From assembly GCA_021767625.1 (NCBI GenBank), contig JAASTB010000142.1, positions 1 to 6,130 on the forward strand: DNA of 6,130 nucleotides. Reading direction: 5' to 3'. The notes beneath the pieces are model-generated. The model made no database searches. It saw nothing but the letters and a program-made list of their open reading frames with translations, and had not been told where the DNA came from. Made by a program: the position numbers and the translations under genes. Of this stretch, positions 1 through 6,130 are shown one piece after another. The stretch is from Wenzhouxiangella sp. Its GTDB lineage: Bacteria; Pseudomonadota; Gammaproteobacteria; Xanthomonadales; Wenzhouxiangellaceae. Within the stretch, counting starts at the first letter, position 1; every line of letters starts with the position of its first letter.

Positions 1-429
1 CACCCCAACGACGGCCGCGTGGTCTCCAACTTCATCATGCAGTCCCTCCAGGGCGAAGACATCACCATCTACGGCGAAGGCAGCCAGACGAGATCCTTCT
101 GCTACGTCGACGACCTCATCGACGGCTTCATCAAACTGATGAACACCCCGGACGACATCACCGGCCCCATCAACCTGGGCAACCCAAGCGAAATCACCAT
201 CCGGGAACTGGCCGAAACCGTCATCGACCTGACCGGCTCCAGGAGCAAACTGATCCAGGCCCCCCTCCCGGCCGACGACCCCGTCCGCCGCTGCCCCGAC
301 ATCACCCGGGCCAGGGAAAACCTGGACTGGCAACCCAAAACCGACCTCAAAACCGGCCTACGCCACACCATCGAATACTTCGACAAACTCCTGGCCGACA
401 CCCAGGCGGCGGCTGGACCAAGGGCTTGA
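1..429 (+). CDS. UDP-glucuronate decarboxylase (UDP-xylose synthase), C-terminal part; 5' end outside window
   Basis: This is the last 142 residues of an extended short-chain dehydrogenase/reductase. The frame is open from base 1 and stops at TGA 427-429. The family converts UDP-glucuronate to UDP-xylose and CO2 in the cytoplasm, using bound NAD+. The assignment rests on the block HPNDGRVVSNFI (residues 1-12), then ITIYGEGSQTRSFCYVDDLIDG (21-42), INLGNP (57-62) and the closing PDITRARENLDWQPKTDLKTGL region (99-120). The first two are hallmark UXS sequences, closer to UXS than to dTDP-glucose 4,6-dehydratase. The Rossmann glycine motif and the YxxxK catalytic pair lie upstream of the window and cannot be checked. 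The last residues (about 131-142, Ala-rich) look like a non-conserved tail. Ninety-four bases separate it from the next gene on the same strand. With the epimerase at 965, it indicates use of UDP-glucuronate for surface polysaccharide precursors. The codons are strongly C-ended. Confidence 0.9.
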   Translation, partial: HPNDGRVVSNFIMQSLQGEDITIYGEGSQTRSFCYVDDLIDGFIKLMNTPDDITGPINLGNPSEITIRELAETVIDLTGSRSKLIQAPLPADDPVRRCPDITRARENLDWQPKTDLKTGLRHTIEYFDKLLADTQAAAGPRA

Positions 430-523
430 ATCAATGCCAGCACCACGCGCAGTGTCGCTCAACACGGACGCCGCCAAAGCCGGCGCCGGTTAGCTCCAGG
501 ACCAAACACCAAGCGAAGCCACA

Positions 524-913
524 TTGCCCACCCGAATCGAAAGATTCCAGGACATCGAGGCCTGGCAAGACGCCAGAGCCCTCGCAAAGGGCACGTACCG
601 GTGCTGCAGAACGACCCGCCTGGGCCGAGACTTTGGCCTTCGCGACCAAATTCAGCGCGCAGCCGTATCAGTGATGGCCAACATCGCAGAAGGCTTCGGC
701 AGAGGCCGCAACACTGAACTCACGCACTACCTCAAGATAGCGAAGGGCTCCTGCACCGAACTCCAGAGCCACCTATACGTCGCTCTGGACGCGGAATTGA
801 TCGACGAGGCCACCTTCAAGCATTTGATGGAGCAGGCAGACAAGACAAGCCGAAAGATCTCGGCCTTTGGCCACTACCTCAGAAAAGACATTGCCCGACA
901 GCAGGCCAAATAG
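524..913 (+). CDS. Four-helix bundle protein, S23/IVP (23S rRNA intervening-sequence protein) family
   Basis: The 129-residue product has the usual length for the S23/IVP family of small all-helical proteins. That family was first found encoded inside 23S rRNA insertions and is related to the Avd accessory proteins of diversity-generating retroelements. Its biochemical role is not settled. Family landmarks seen are FQDIEAWQDARAL (8-20) in helix 1, FGLRDQIQRAAVSV (37-50) leading into NIAEGFGRGR (53-62), and HYLKIAKGSCTELQSHLYVA (68-87), followed by a last amphipathic helix (about 97-125). An in-frame TAG at 491-493 limits the start, and no ATG or GTG precedes the conserved region, so TTG at 524 is chosen. 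The upstream GAAG is a weak ribosome site. No rRNA sequence surrounds it, so it is not a rRNA insertion here. It lies between two nucleotide-sugar genes, 51 bases before the epimerase start and in the same reading frame, separated by TAG 911-913. Family assignment is firm; function is unknown. Confidence 0.88.
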   Translation: MPTRIERFQDIEAWQDARALAKGTYRCCRTTRLGRDFGLRDQIQRAAVSVMANIAEGFGRGRNTELTHYLKIAKGSCTELQSHLYVALDAELIDEATFKHLMEQADKTSRKISAFGHYLRKDIARQQAK

Positions 914-942
914 CTCGATAGCCCGCCAAACCAGACGCGCCG

Positions 943-987
943 GAACGAAAGAACGAAAGAACGAATGAACGAAAGAACGAATGAACG
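943..987 (+). repeat. 8-bp tandem repeat (GAACGAAA/GAACGAAT), five full units plus a partial sixth
   Basis: Five consecutive octamers run from 943 to 982: GAACGAAA twice, GAACGAAT, GAACGAAA, GAACGAAT. GAACG at 983-987 then starts a sixth unit that diverges. Units ending in T create ATG with the following G, giving ATG at 965 and at 981. The first is the start of the epimerase; the second is out of frame and meets TAG at 1002-1004 after seven codons. The array therefore spans the translation start and encodes the NERTNER stretch at the N-terminus. No frame through the unit contains a stop. Eight is not a multiple of three, so gain or loss of one unit after 965 would shift the frame. Confidence 0.9.
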
Positions 988-2026
988 CTCCAGGCCGATC
1001 CTAGTAACCGGATCGGCGGGCTTCATAGGCTCCCACGTAACCCGAAGGCTCCTAGCCAACGGAGAACGCGTAATCGGCCTGGACAACCTAAACGAATACT
1101 ACGACCCCAAACTAAAGGCAGACCGCCTAAGACTCTTCGAGGACCACACCAACTACCGTCACATCACCGGAGACCTGGCCGACCGCGACCTGATCGAAGC
1201 CCTCTTCGACAAACACCAACCAAAAAAAGTTGTCCACTTAGCCGCGCAGGCGGGCGTCCGCTACGCCGCCGAAAACCCGCACATCTACGTCAGCTCCAAC
1301 GTCACCGGCACCCTCCACGTCCTGGAGGGCTGCCGCCACACCGGCGTGGAACACCTGGTTTTCGCCTCGACCAGCTCCGTCTACGGTGCCAACACCAAAA
1401 TGCCGTTTTCCGAGCACGACAGCACCGAACATCCGCTGACCTTGTACGCGGCCACCAAGAAAGCCAACGAGATGATGGCCCACTCCTACGCCCATCTCTA
1501 CGACATCCCCAGCACAGGCCTGAGATTTTTCACCGTCTACGGCCCCTGGGGGCGTCCCGACATGGCCCTATTCCTGTTCACCAAGGCCATCATGGCAGGC
1601 GAACCCATCAAAGTCTTCAACCACGGCAAACACCGACGCAGCTTCACCTACATCGACGACATCGTAGAAGGAATAGTCAGAATCTTGGACAGACCGCCGA
1701 AGCCGGTTTCAATCGAACTGGAAGCCGGAACCCCAAAGCCGGAGCCCCATGTTCCAGACCCTGCAACGAGCAGAGTCGCCCCCTACCGCATCTACAACAT
1801 TGGCAACGAAAACAGCGTCGAGCTGATGCACTACATCGAGGTGCTTGAGAATGAACTGGGCAAAAAGGCAAAGATGGAAATGCTCCCCCTACAACCTGGC
1901 GACGTCCCCGACACCGAATCAGACGTCACCAGCCTGGCCGAAGCCATCAACTACAGTCCTCGGGTCAACGTAGAAGAAGGCCTAGCCAAGTTCGTCAATT
2001 GGTACCTTGACTACTACAAACTATGA
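965..2026 (+). CDS. UDP-glucuronate 4-epimerase (extended SDR), complete
   Basis: The 353-residue NAD-dependent epimerase would interconvert UDP-glucuronate and UDP-galacturonate in the cytoplasm. The Rossmann motif TGSAGFIGSH is at 15-24, with an acidic residue ending strand 2 (D40). LDNLNEYYDPKLK (39-51) is typical of the CapI/LpsL/plant GAE type and separates it from GalE. HLAAQAGVRY is at 91-100, STSSVYG at 135-141 and the catalytic YAATK at 161-165. RFFTVYGPWGRPDMA (187-201) and QPGDVPDTESDV (310-321) are also characteristic. A Pro-rich insertion (about 243-272) precedes YRIYNIGN and looks slightly long for the family. ATG 965 is the only ATG, GTG or TTG between the in-frame TAG at 911 and the Rossmann motif. 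It lies inside an octamer repeat and has no clear Shine-Dalgarno sequence, so the first nine or so residues are repeat-encoded. Codon choice changes along the gene: CTA leucine is common near the start and rare in the middle. A dTDP-glucose dehydratase is less likely. Confidence 0.92.
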   Translation: MNERTNERSRPILVTGSAGFIGSHVTRRLLANGERVIGLDNLNEYYDPKLKADRLRLFEDHTNYRHITGDLADRDLIEALFDKHQPKKVVHLAAQAGVRYAAENPHIYVSSNVTGTLHVLEGCRHTGVEHLVFASTSSVYGANTKMPFSEHDSTEHPLTLYAATKKANEMMAHSYAHLYDIPSTGLRFFTVYGPWGRPDMALFLFTKAIMAGEPIKVFNHGKHRRSFTYIDDIVEGIVRILDRPPKPVSIELEAGTPKPEPHVPDPATSRVAPYRIYNIGNENSVELMHYIEVLENELGKKAKMEMLPLQPGDVPDTESDVTSLAEAINYSPRVNVEEGLAKFVNWYLDYYKL

Positions 2027-2087
2027 AAAACCCTAAATCCGTAGGGCCAGCCTCCAGGCCGCCAACCCCGCCAAAGCCGGACGCTAG

Positions 2088-2160
2088 CCGAAAACCAGAA
2101 ACCCGAACCCGGAAAACCGAACCATTCTTGTACTTTCCTGAAACCTGAAACTCAAACTCC
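2088..2160. repeat. Degenerate short-repeat tract, A/C-rich on + strand (CCTGAAA, CCGAAC-like units)
   Basis: Between the epimerase stop and the terminator, the + strand is almost free of G runs. It reads as loosely repeated units of 6-9 bases: CGAAAAC, CAGAAAC, CCGAAC, CCGGAAAAC, CGAACC, then CCTGAAA twice (2137-2150), CTCAAA and CTCC. On the - strand this is a GGTTTC/GGTTTT-type tract. It has no credible coding content and no clear dyad. It may be a decayed short tandem repeat or an intergenic repeat element. The similarity in base composition to the octamer array at 943 is noted, but the unit differs. Confidence 0.5.
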
Positions 2161-2175
2161 AGGATCAAAAGTAAG

Positions 2176-2208
2176 AAAAACGCCCGGCCTTTCGAGCCGG
2201 GCGTTTTT
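2176..2208. terminator. Bidirectional intrinsic terminator between converging genes
   Basis: A perfect 13-bp inverted repeat (2176-2188 with 2196-2208) encloses a 7-base loop. The inner eight pairs are all G-C (CGCCCGGC/GCCGGGCG) and the outer five are A-T. This gives a T run after the stem on the + strand and, by symmetry, a T run on the - strand. It lies 149 bases after the epimerase stop and 34 bases after the stop of the leftward gene. It suits rho-independent termination of both, most tightly the leftward one. Confidence 0.92.
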
Positions 2209-2242
2209 CGTTTGGGCCGCTGGAATGGGTTGCCGACCGGGT

Positions 2243-5200
2243 TCAGTCGTCCATTTCCAGGGTGATGCCCTTGTCGGCGATCAGGCGTGTGACCTGCGGG
2301 GCGGTCTTGCTGCCGAGCAGGCTGGCCTGGAGTTTCTCGCCGGTAACCAGCAGGGTGCCGGTTGCTGCGTCGTAGTCGACGGCAAGCAGGCGCTCGGGCG
2401 ATGTCACCGGCTGCCACGCAGCGCGATGCCACACGCCGCCGCTGTCGCGTACGGACAGGCGCAGGAGCAGCTGATTGCCCGCCCGAAGGGCGCGGACGCG
2501 GAACACGTCGTTGCCGGCCGCATCCTCTCCCCGCAGGAGCACCCGCGGGGGAAGGCCGCCGGCCAGGCGGTCGGCAAACTGCAGCCATGCGCTGGCCTGC
2601 TCGCGGGCGCTGTCGAAGCGGACCGCGTTGCCGGACTGGGCCGACTCGAAGCGATCGGAGAAGATGGCGTCTTCGGTGATCGCGACGTTCGTGCTGTCGA
2701 CACCGCTGCCCGTCGCGCCGCCGAGATTGACGCTGACTTCCATGTCGATGCTGCCGCCGGATCCGCCTACGACATCCGCTTCCAGGATGTAGACCACGGA
2801 TGCGCCGGCCGGCAGGTCGACCGCATCGGACAAGTCGCCCGTGCCGGTGCCGGCACAGCTGGTTGCCGAGCCGCCGGGGACGCAGGACCAGTCGGCCGAG
2901 GCGGCGCTGAGCTGGGGCGGAATCTGCCCGGTGACCTGGGCGCCGACGGCATCGCTGTCGCCGTTGTTGCTGACCACGATGACGTAGCTGTTGCGCTCGC
3001 CCACCTCGATGCTCTGGCGGCCGTCGTCGACGCTGACGGAGAACTGGTAGTCGGCGTCAGCGTTGGCCGTGAACACCACCGGAGACCCGCTCAGCCCCGG
3101 GGCCGCGGCTTCGAGCGTCTGGGTGGACTCGCCGCCCAGCGTCCAGCCGCCCACCTGGGCCTGGCCGTTGGCGTCGGTCACCTGCGTGGCGCCGGTGACG
3201 CTGCCGCCGCCGGAGGCCACCGAGAAGCTCACCGTGACGCCCGAGACCGGGTTGCCCTGGCTGTCGGTGACGAGCACCGTCGGCAGATCACCCGCGGCGA
3301 CCGGCTGGCCGGCCTGGCCGTTGATGGTCGTGGCACTGACCGCCGCGATATCGACAGCATCGCCCTCGGTGACCTGGAAGCTCTGCTGCACGGTGGGCGC
3401 GGCGTTCCAGTTGTTGTTGCCGGGCTGTGCGGCCTCAATCGTGACCGTGCCCGGCACGCCGTCGAGCGTGACTTCGTTGCCGCTGACACTGGCCGGGCCG
3501 GAGATCACGCTGAAGCTGACCGCCAGGCCGGAGTCGGCCGTAGCCGAGACGGTGAACGGCGAGTCGTCGACGCTGCGATCGGCGATGGCGGGGAAGACGA
3601 TGTTCTGGTCTGCCGCCTCGATGACGAGCGTTTCGCTGGCACTGCCGCTGTAGTTCGGCTCGTCGATGCTGGCCGCCACGCTGTAGCTGCCCGCGTCGAC
3701 CGGCGCGGCGCCGGCGCCGTCGTAGGTGACGACCACGTTCAGGCCGGCCGGATCGGTCGTGACCGTCGCCAGCTTGGGAGCGCCGTCGTAGGTCTGCGTC
3801 AGGTTCGACAGGGTGACCGTGGCCGACGCCGGCGTGCCCTCGCCTTCGAGCAGTACCACGTCGCGGCTGGTCGATGCGTTGGACTCGATCAGCGCTTCGG
3901 CCGAGGCCGCACCCGCGCCTTCGGGCGTGAATACCACCTCGAAGCTGCAGCTCGCGCCGGCGGCAACCGAGGCGCCGCAGCTGTTGGCTTGCAGGCTGAA
4001 CGCGCCGGCATCGCTGCCGCCGATGGCCACATCGCTGATCGCCAGCGGCGCATTGCCGCGATTGTCGACCGTCACGGTCTGCGGCGCCGAACTGCTGAAG
4101 GCTTCAACGGCACCGAAGCCGAGCAGTTGATCGGACAGATCGGCCGAGGCGAAGCTCGAAGTCGCCGATGCCGTATCGAAAGTGCCGTTGATACCGGTCG
4201 AGTTGGTGATCGCGGTCACGCCAGCATAACCGGGGCCGAAGGGATTGCTGTCGGTCGCTTCGGTCGTGGCCAGCAGCGCGCCGGTGTCGGCGTCGAAGGC
4301 CCGGGCGATCATCAGCGCGCTTCCGCCCCGATTGACCACGTCAAGCTCGACCATGTACATGCGGCCCTTCGACCAGTCGCCGTCGCCGATGTCGGCAAGC
4401 GGCACGCTCTGTTCGATCAGGGGCTCTTCGAGGTTATCGGCGTCGAACTTGATCAACACCAGCTCCTGGTATTCCAGCTCGTAGCGGATGTAGGCCGCAT
4501 AGCCTTCCAGCATCCCCGGATCGAAGTGACTCAATACGCCGTGGTCGATCTGGTTGTCCGGGCTGGCGCCGGTATTGGTGCCGTCGGCGTTGACCAGCGA
4601 GGCCACGCGCGACTCGCCGAACGAGCGCGGCAGATAACCACCGGCATACAGTGCGGCCGGATCGTTGATCTGCAGGTAGTCACCGCTGATGCCGGCCGTG
4701 GCCGGTTCGTAGAGCGTGGGTGAACCGTCGAAGGCGAAGAACTGCCAGTCGCCCTCGTCGAAGGCGCCGTCGAAGCTGTCGGCCCAGTCGGATCCGATAT
4801 CCAGATCCAGGCTCGTGGACTGGTGGTTGATTCGCCCGCTTTGCGGCGGGTATCGATCGTCGATCAGGGAATACTCGAAGCTGGCCACGCGCCAGGCATT
4901 GGGGCCGAGCTCGATCGTCGCGCCATCGAGGAAAGAAACCGAGTCCGTGCCGCCAATCGACTTCACGTTGGCCGGGCCGATGTCGAGACTGCTCAGCGTC
5001 TCCGGCGTGAAGATACCTTCGGCGGGGTCGGTATACGGGATCGAGTCGCCTTCGGCATCGTAGACCTCGAGCGACACGAAGAAGTCCGCGGCGGGACCGC
5101 CGTCCGTGCGTTCGAACGTCAGGTCGACGTGGTTGAGGGTCTCGCCTGAGTCGAATCGCAGCGACTCGACGTCGATGCCGCCCACGGTGGAAGAGAACGC

Positions 5201-6130
5201 GCCGTTGACGGCCGAAGCGAGGCTGAAGTCCACACCCGAAGCGTCATCGGCACCGTCTGCCAGATCGACGCTTTGCTGTTCGGTCGAGAAACCGGCCTGG
5301 CTTGCGGTCACGGTGTAGACGCCCTGCGGCAGGCCGGAGAAAGTGTAGTCACCGGCCGCATCGCCGAGGGTGTTAACGCCGTAGCCATCGCTTTGACGCA
5401 CCGCTTCGACCGCCACGTTCTCGCCGGGCTGCGGGCCGCCCTCGACACCGCTGACCGTCAGCGAACCGTTGATGGCCGCGGTGGACTCGTCGATGGTCAG
5501 CGACACGTCCAGCTGATCGACCACTTGTCCGGCCGAGCCGCCGTCGTCCTCGACGAGGAAGTAGCGCAGCGTCCAGGTGCCCGCTTCGGCATCCGTCCGG
5601 ATGGAAACCGGCGCATTGAACAAGGTCGTCGAGCCATTCTGCACCGGATTGCCGAAGCCGATGGCTGAGCCCAGCGCGGCACAGTCCACCGCAGCAAGCA
5701 GGTCCGTGCAGACGCCCTCGCCCGCCTGGGGCGTGCTGTCCGATGGCCGCATTCCGTCGAACACCACGGCCAGGTCCCTTTCGGGTCGTTGGAGCGCGCC
5801 GTCGACGCTGATGGTCAACTGGGGCTGGTCGCCCTGGTAGAAGGATTCACCGTTGGCCGGCGAACCGTTGGCTGAAACGTTTACGTCGCCTTGCGGCTGG
5901 GAAACCACCTCGATGGTGTTCGACTGCGTCAGGTAGTTTCGATCGCCCGGCGCTCCGCTGCCGTCGCCGGAGTCGACGCTCTCGAGCGTGGTGGTGACCG
6001 AATAGGAACCGTTGGGCCAGTTCATACGGATCGGAATACCCTCGTTGTATCCACCCGGGACTTCGAAACCAACAACGGCGTTGGTGTCGCGCCCGATGAA
6101 CCAGGCATCACGATTGATCTGCCAACTCGA
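2243..6130 (-). CDS. Large secreted multi-domain surface/adhesin-like protein, C-terminal 1295 residues; 5' end outside window
   Basis: The frame is open from the window edge to TGA (2243-2245 on +). The Met at 6023-6025 is internal, since 35 in-frame codons precede it (including SSWQINRDAWFIGRD). Numbering from that Met, the modules are: a beta region with paired Cys (1-180); a CarboxypepD_reg-like fold with GDYTFSGLPQGVYTVTAS (183-270); an unassigned beta region (271-400); a possible lectin-like sandwich (400-626); an ASH/choice-of-anchor D-type domain, VTVDNRGNAPLAISDV (627-733); an MBG domain, QTYDGAPKLATVTTDPAGL (735-803); an Ig-like unit, NIVFPAIADRSV to WNAAP (804-888); a Big_1 invasin-type domain, VTDSQGNPVSGVTVSFSV (889-990); a DUF11-like domain (991-1117); then IFSDRFES (1121-1128) and a 132-residue tail. 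It is acidic, rich in Gly, Ser, Ala and Asp, and has no membrane segment, which fits export. The signal peptide would lie outside the window. No enzyme motif is seen, so adhesion or a structural surface role is inferred. Domain names come from recognised motifs and are approximate. Confidence 0.85.
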   Translation of the reverse strand, partial: SSWQINRDAWFIGRDTNAVVGFEVPGGYNEGIPIRMNWPNGSYSVTTTLESVDSGDGSGAPGDRNYLTQSNTIEVVSQPQGDVNVSANGSPANGESFYQGDQPQLTISVDGALQRPERDLAVVFDGMRPSDSTPQAGEGVCTDLLAAVDCAALGSAIGFGNPVQNGSTTLFNAPVSIRTDAEAGTWTLRYFLVEDDGGSAGQVVDQLDVSLTIDESTAAINGSLTVSGVEGGPQPGENVAVEAVRQSDGYGVNTLGDAAGDYTFSGLPQGVYTVTASQAGFSTEQQSVDLADGADDASGVDFSLASAVNGAFSSTVGGIDVESLRFDSGETLNHVDLTFERTDGGPAADFFVSLEVYDAEGDSIPYTDPAEGIFTPETLSSLDIGPANVKSIGGTDSVSFLDGATIELGPNAWRVASFEYSLIDDRYPPQSGRINHQSTSLDLDIGSDWADSFDGAFDEGDWQFFAFDGSPTLYEPATAGISGDYLQINDPAALYAGGYLPRSFGESRVASLVNADGTNTGASPDNQIDHGVLSHFDPGMLEGYAAYIRYELEYQELVLIKFDADNLEEPLIEQSVPLADIGDGDWSKGRMYMVELDVVNRGGSALMIARAFDADTGALLATTEATDSNPFGPGYAGVTAITNSTGINGTFDTASATSSFASADLSDQLLGFGAVEAFSSSAPQTVTVDNRGNAPLAISDVAIGGSDAGAFSLQANSCGASVAAGASCSFEVVFTPEGAGAASAEALIESNASTSRDVVLLEGEGTPASATVTLSNLTQTYDGAPKLATVTTDPAGLNVVVTYDGAGAAPVDAGSYSVAASIDEPNYSGSASETLVIEAADQNIVFPAIADRSVDDSPFTVSATADSGLAVSFSVISGPASVSGNEVTLDGVPGTVTIEAAQPGNNNWNAAPTVQQSFQVTEGDAVDIAAVSATTINGQAGQPVAAGDLPTVLVTDSQGNPVSGVTVSFSVASGGGSVTGATQVTDANGQAQVGGWTLGGESTQTLEAAAPGLSGSPVVFTANADADYQFSVSVDDGRQSIEVGERNSYVIVVSNNGDSDAVGAQVTGQIPPQLSAASADWSCVPGGSATSCAGTGTGDLSDAVDLPAGASVVYILEADVVGGSGGSIDMEVSVNLGGATGSGVDSTNVAITEDAIFSDRFESAQSGNAVRFDSAREQASAWLQFADRLAGGLPPRVLLRGEDAAGNDVFRVRALRAGNQLLLRLSVRDSGGVWHRAAWQPVTSPERLLAVDYDAATGTLLVTGEKLQASLLGSKTAPQVTRLIADKGITLEMDD
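2246..2671 (-). other. C-terminal module: DAIFSDRFES motif plus 132-residue tail of the surface protein
   Basis: After the DUF11-like domain the protein carries DAIFSDRFES (2642-2671). This resembles the IFxDxFE motif that I recall near the C-terminus of many secreted proteins of Xanthomonadales-type bacteria, where it usually nearly ends the protein. Here a further 132 residues follow (2246-2641). They contain an apparent beta-rich stretch, including VFRVRALRAGNQLLLRLSVR and LLAVDYDAATGTLLVTGE. The tail is richer in Arg and Leu than the rest and ends in EMDD. No LPXTG, PEP-CTERM or hydrophobic C-terminal anchor is visible. Sorting or anchoring is a guess. Confidence 0.55.

Noticed and set aside
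480..489. Perfect 10-base palindrome CCGGCGCCGG upstream of the four-helix gene
   Set aside because: It is short, has no loop, and is likely by chance in GC-rich DNA. No promoter or partner site supports an operator.
426..674. 82-codon + strand frame overlapping the four-helix gene
   Set aside because: It is out of frame with the well-conserved S23 sequence, is rich in Pro, Arg, Thr and Ser, and resembles no family. It is best read as a shadow.
524..913. Four-helix gene as evidence for a 23S rRNA insertion or a diversity-generating retroelement
   Set aside because: There is no rRNA sequence, reverse transcriptase or template/variable repeat pair in the window. Family membership alone does not support either.
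874..1086. Minus-strand frame with repeated SFVLSF peptide
   Set aside because: The repeat is only the complement of the octamer array, and the rest is antisense to the epimerase start.
1995..2588. 197-codon minus-strand frame running across the convergent gap
   Set aside because: It crosses the strong terminator, is out of frame with the surface protein, and shows only low-complexity Arg/Pro/Ala-rich sequence and the translated short-repeat tract.
2225..4723. 832-codon open frame on the + strand, antisense to the surface protein gene
   Set aside because: It has no recognisable motif and is dominated by Ala, Gly, Arg, Asp and Val, as expected opposite a GC-rich gene with G/C-ended codons. 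It starts across the terminator region, and the opposite strand has clear domains throughout.
6023..6025. ATG (minus strand) as the start of the surface protein
   Set aside because: The frame stays open for 35 codons to the window edge with similar composition, and no signal peptide follows the Met, so it is internal.

Overview
The window is high-GC bacterial DNA. Two rightward genes for UDP-glucuronate metabolism flank a small four-helix-bundle gene. A bidirectional terminator follows, then the 3' part of a very long leftward gene for a secreted, multi-domain surface protein. No rRNA, tRNA, CRISPR array, transposase or integrase is visible. The GC content, the protein families and the C-terminal IFSDRFE motif of the large protein recall Xanthomonadales/Wenzhouxiangella-like Gammaproteobacteria. 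That placement is an impression from motif and style and has not been tested.

Layout. 1-429 (+) is the C-terminal 142 residues of a UDP-glucuronate decarboxylase (UXS, makes UDP-xylose), cut by the window start. 524-913 (+) is an S23/IVP-type four-helix-bundle protein with a likely TTG start. 943-987 is a tandem array of an 8-bp unit (GAACGAAA/T) that contains the start codon of the next gene. 965-2026 (+) is a complete UDP-glucuronate 4-epimerase (makes UDP-galacturonate). 2027-2242 is a non-coding gap holding a degenerate A/C-rich short-repeat tract and a perfect 13-bp-stem terminator shared by the converging genes. 2243-6130 (-) is the last 1295 residues of a large beta-sandwich protein whose N-terminus lies beyond the window.

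How they fit together. The decarboxylase and the epimerase draw on the same substrate, UDP-glucuronate, and give two different activated sugars (pentose and uronic acid). This suggests the right-hand edge of an exopolysaccharide, capsule or LPS precursor cluster. The four-helix protein sits between them with no obvious metabolic role. The large convergent gene is a separate transcription unit encoding an envelope or extracellular protein built from CarboxypepD_reg-like, lectin-like, ASH, MBG, Ig-like, Big_1 and DUF11-like modules.

The most unusual points are the octamer array across the epimerase start, the in-frame relationship between the four-helix gene and the epimerase, the internal change in codon choice in the epimerase, and the unexplained C-terminal region of the surface protein. 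I found no strong evidence for a wholly new system.
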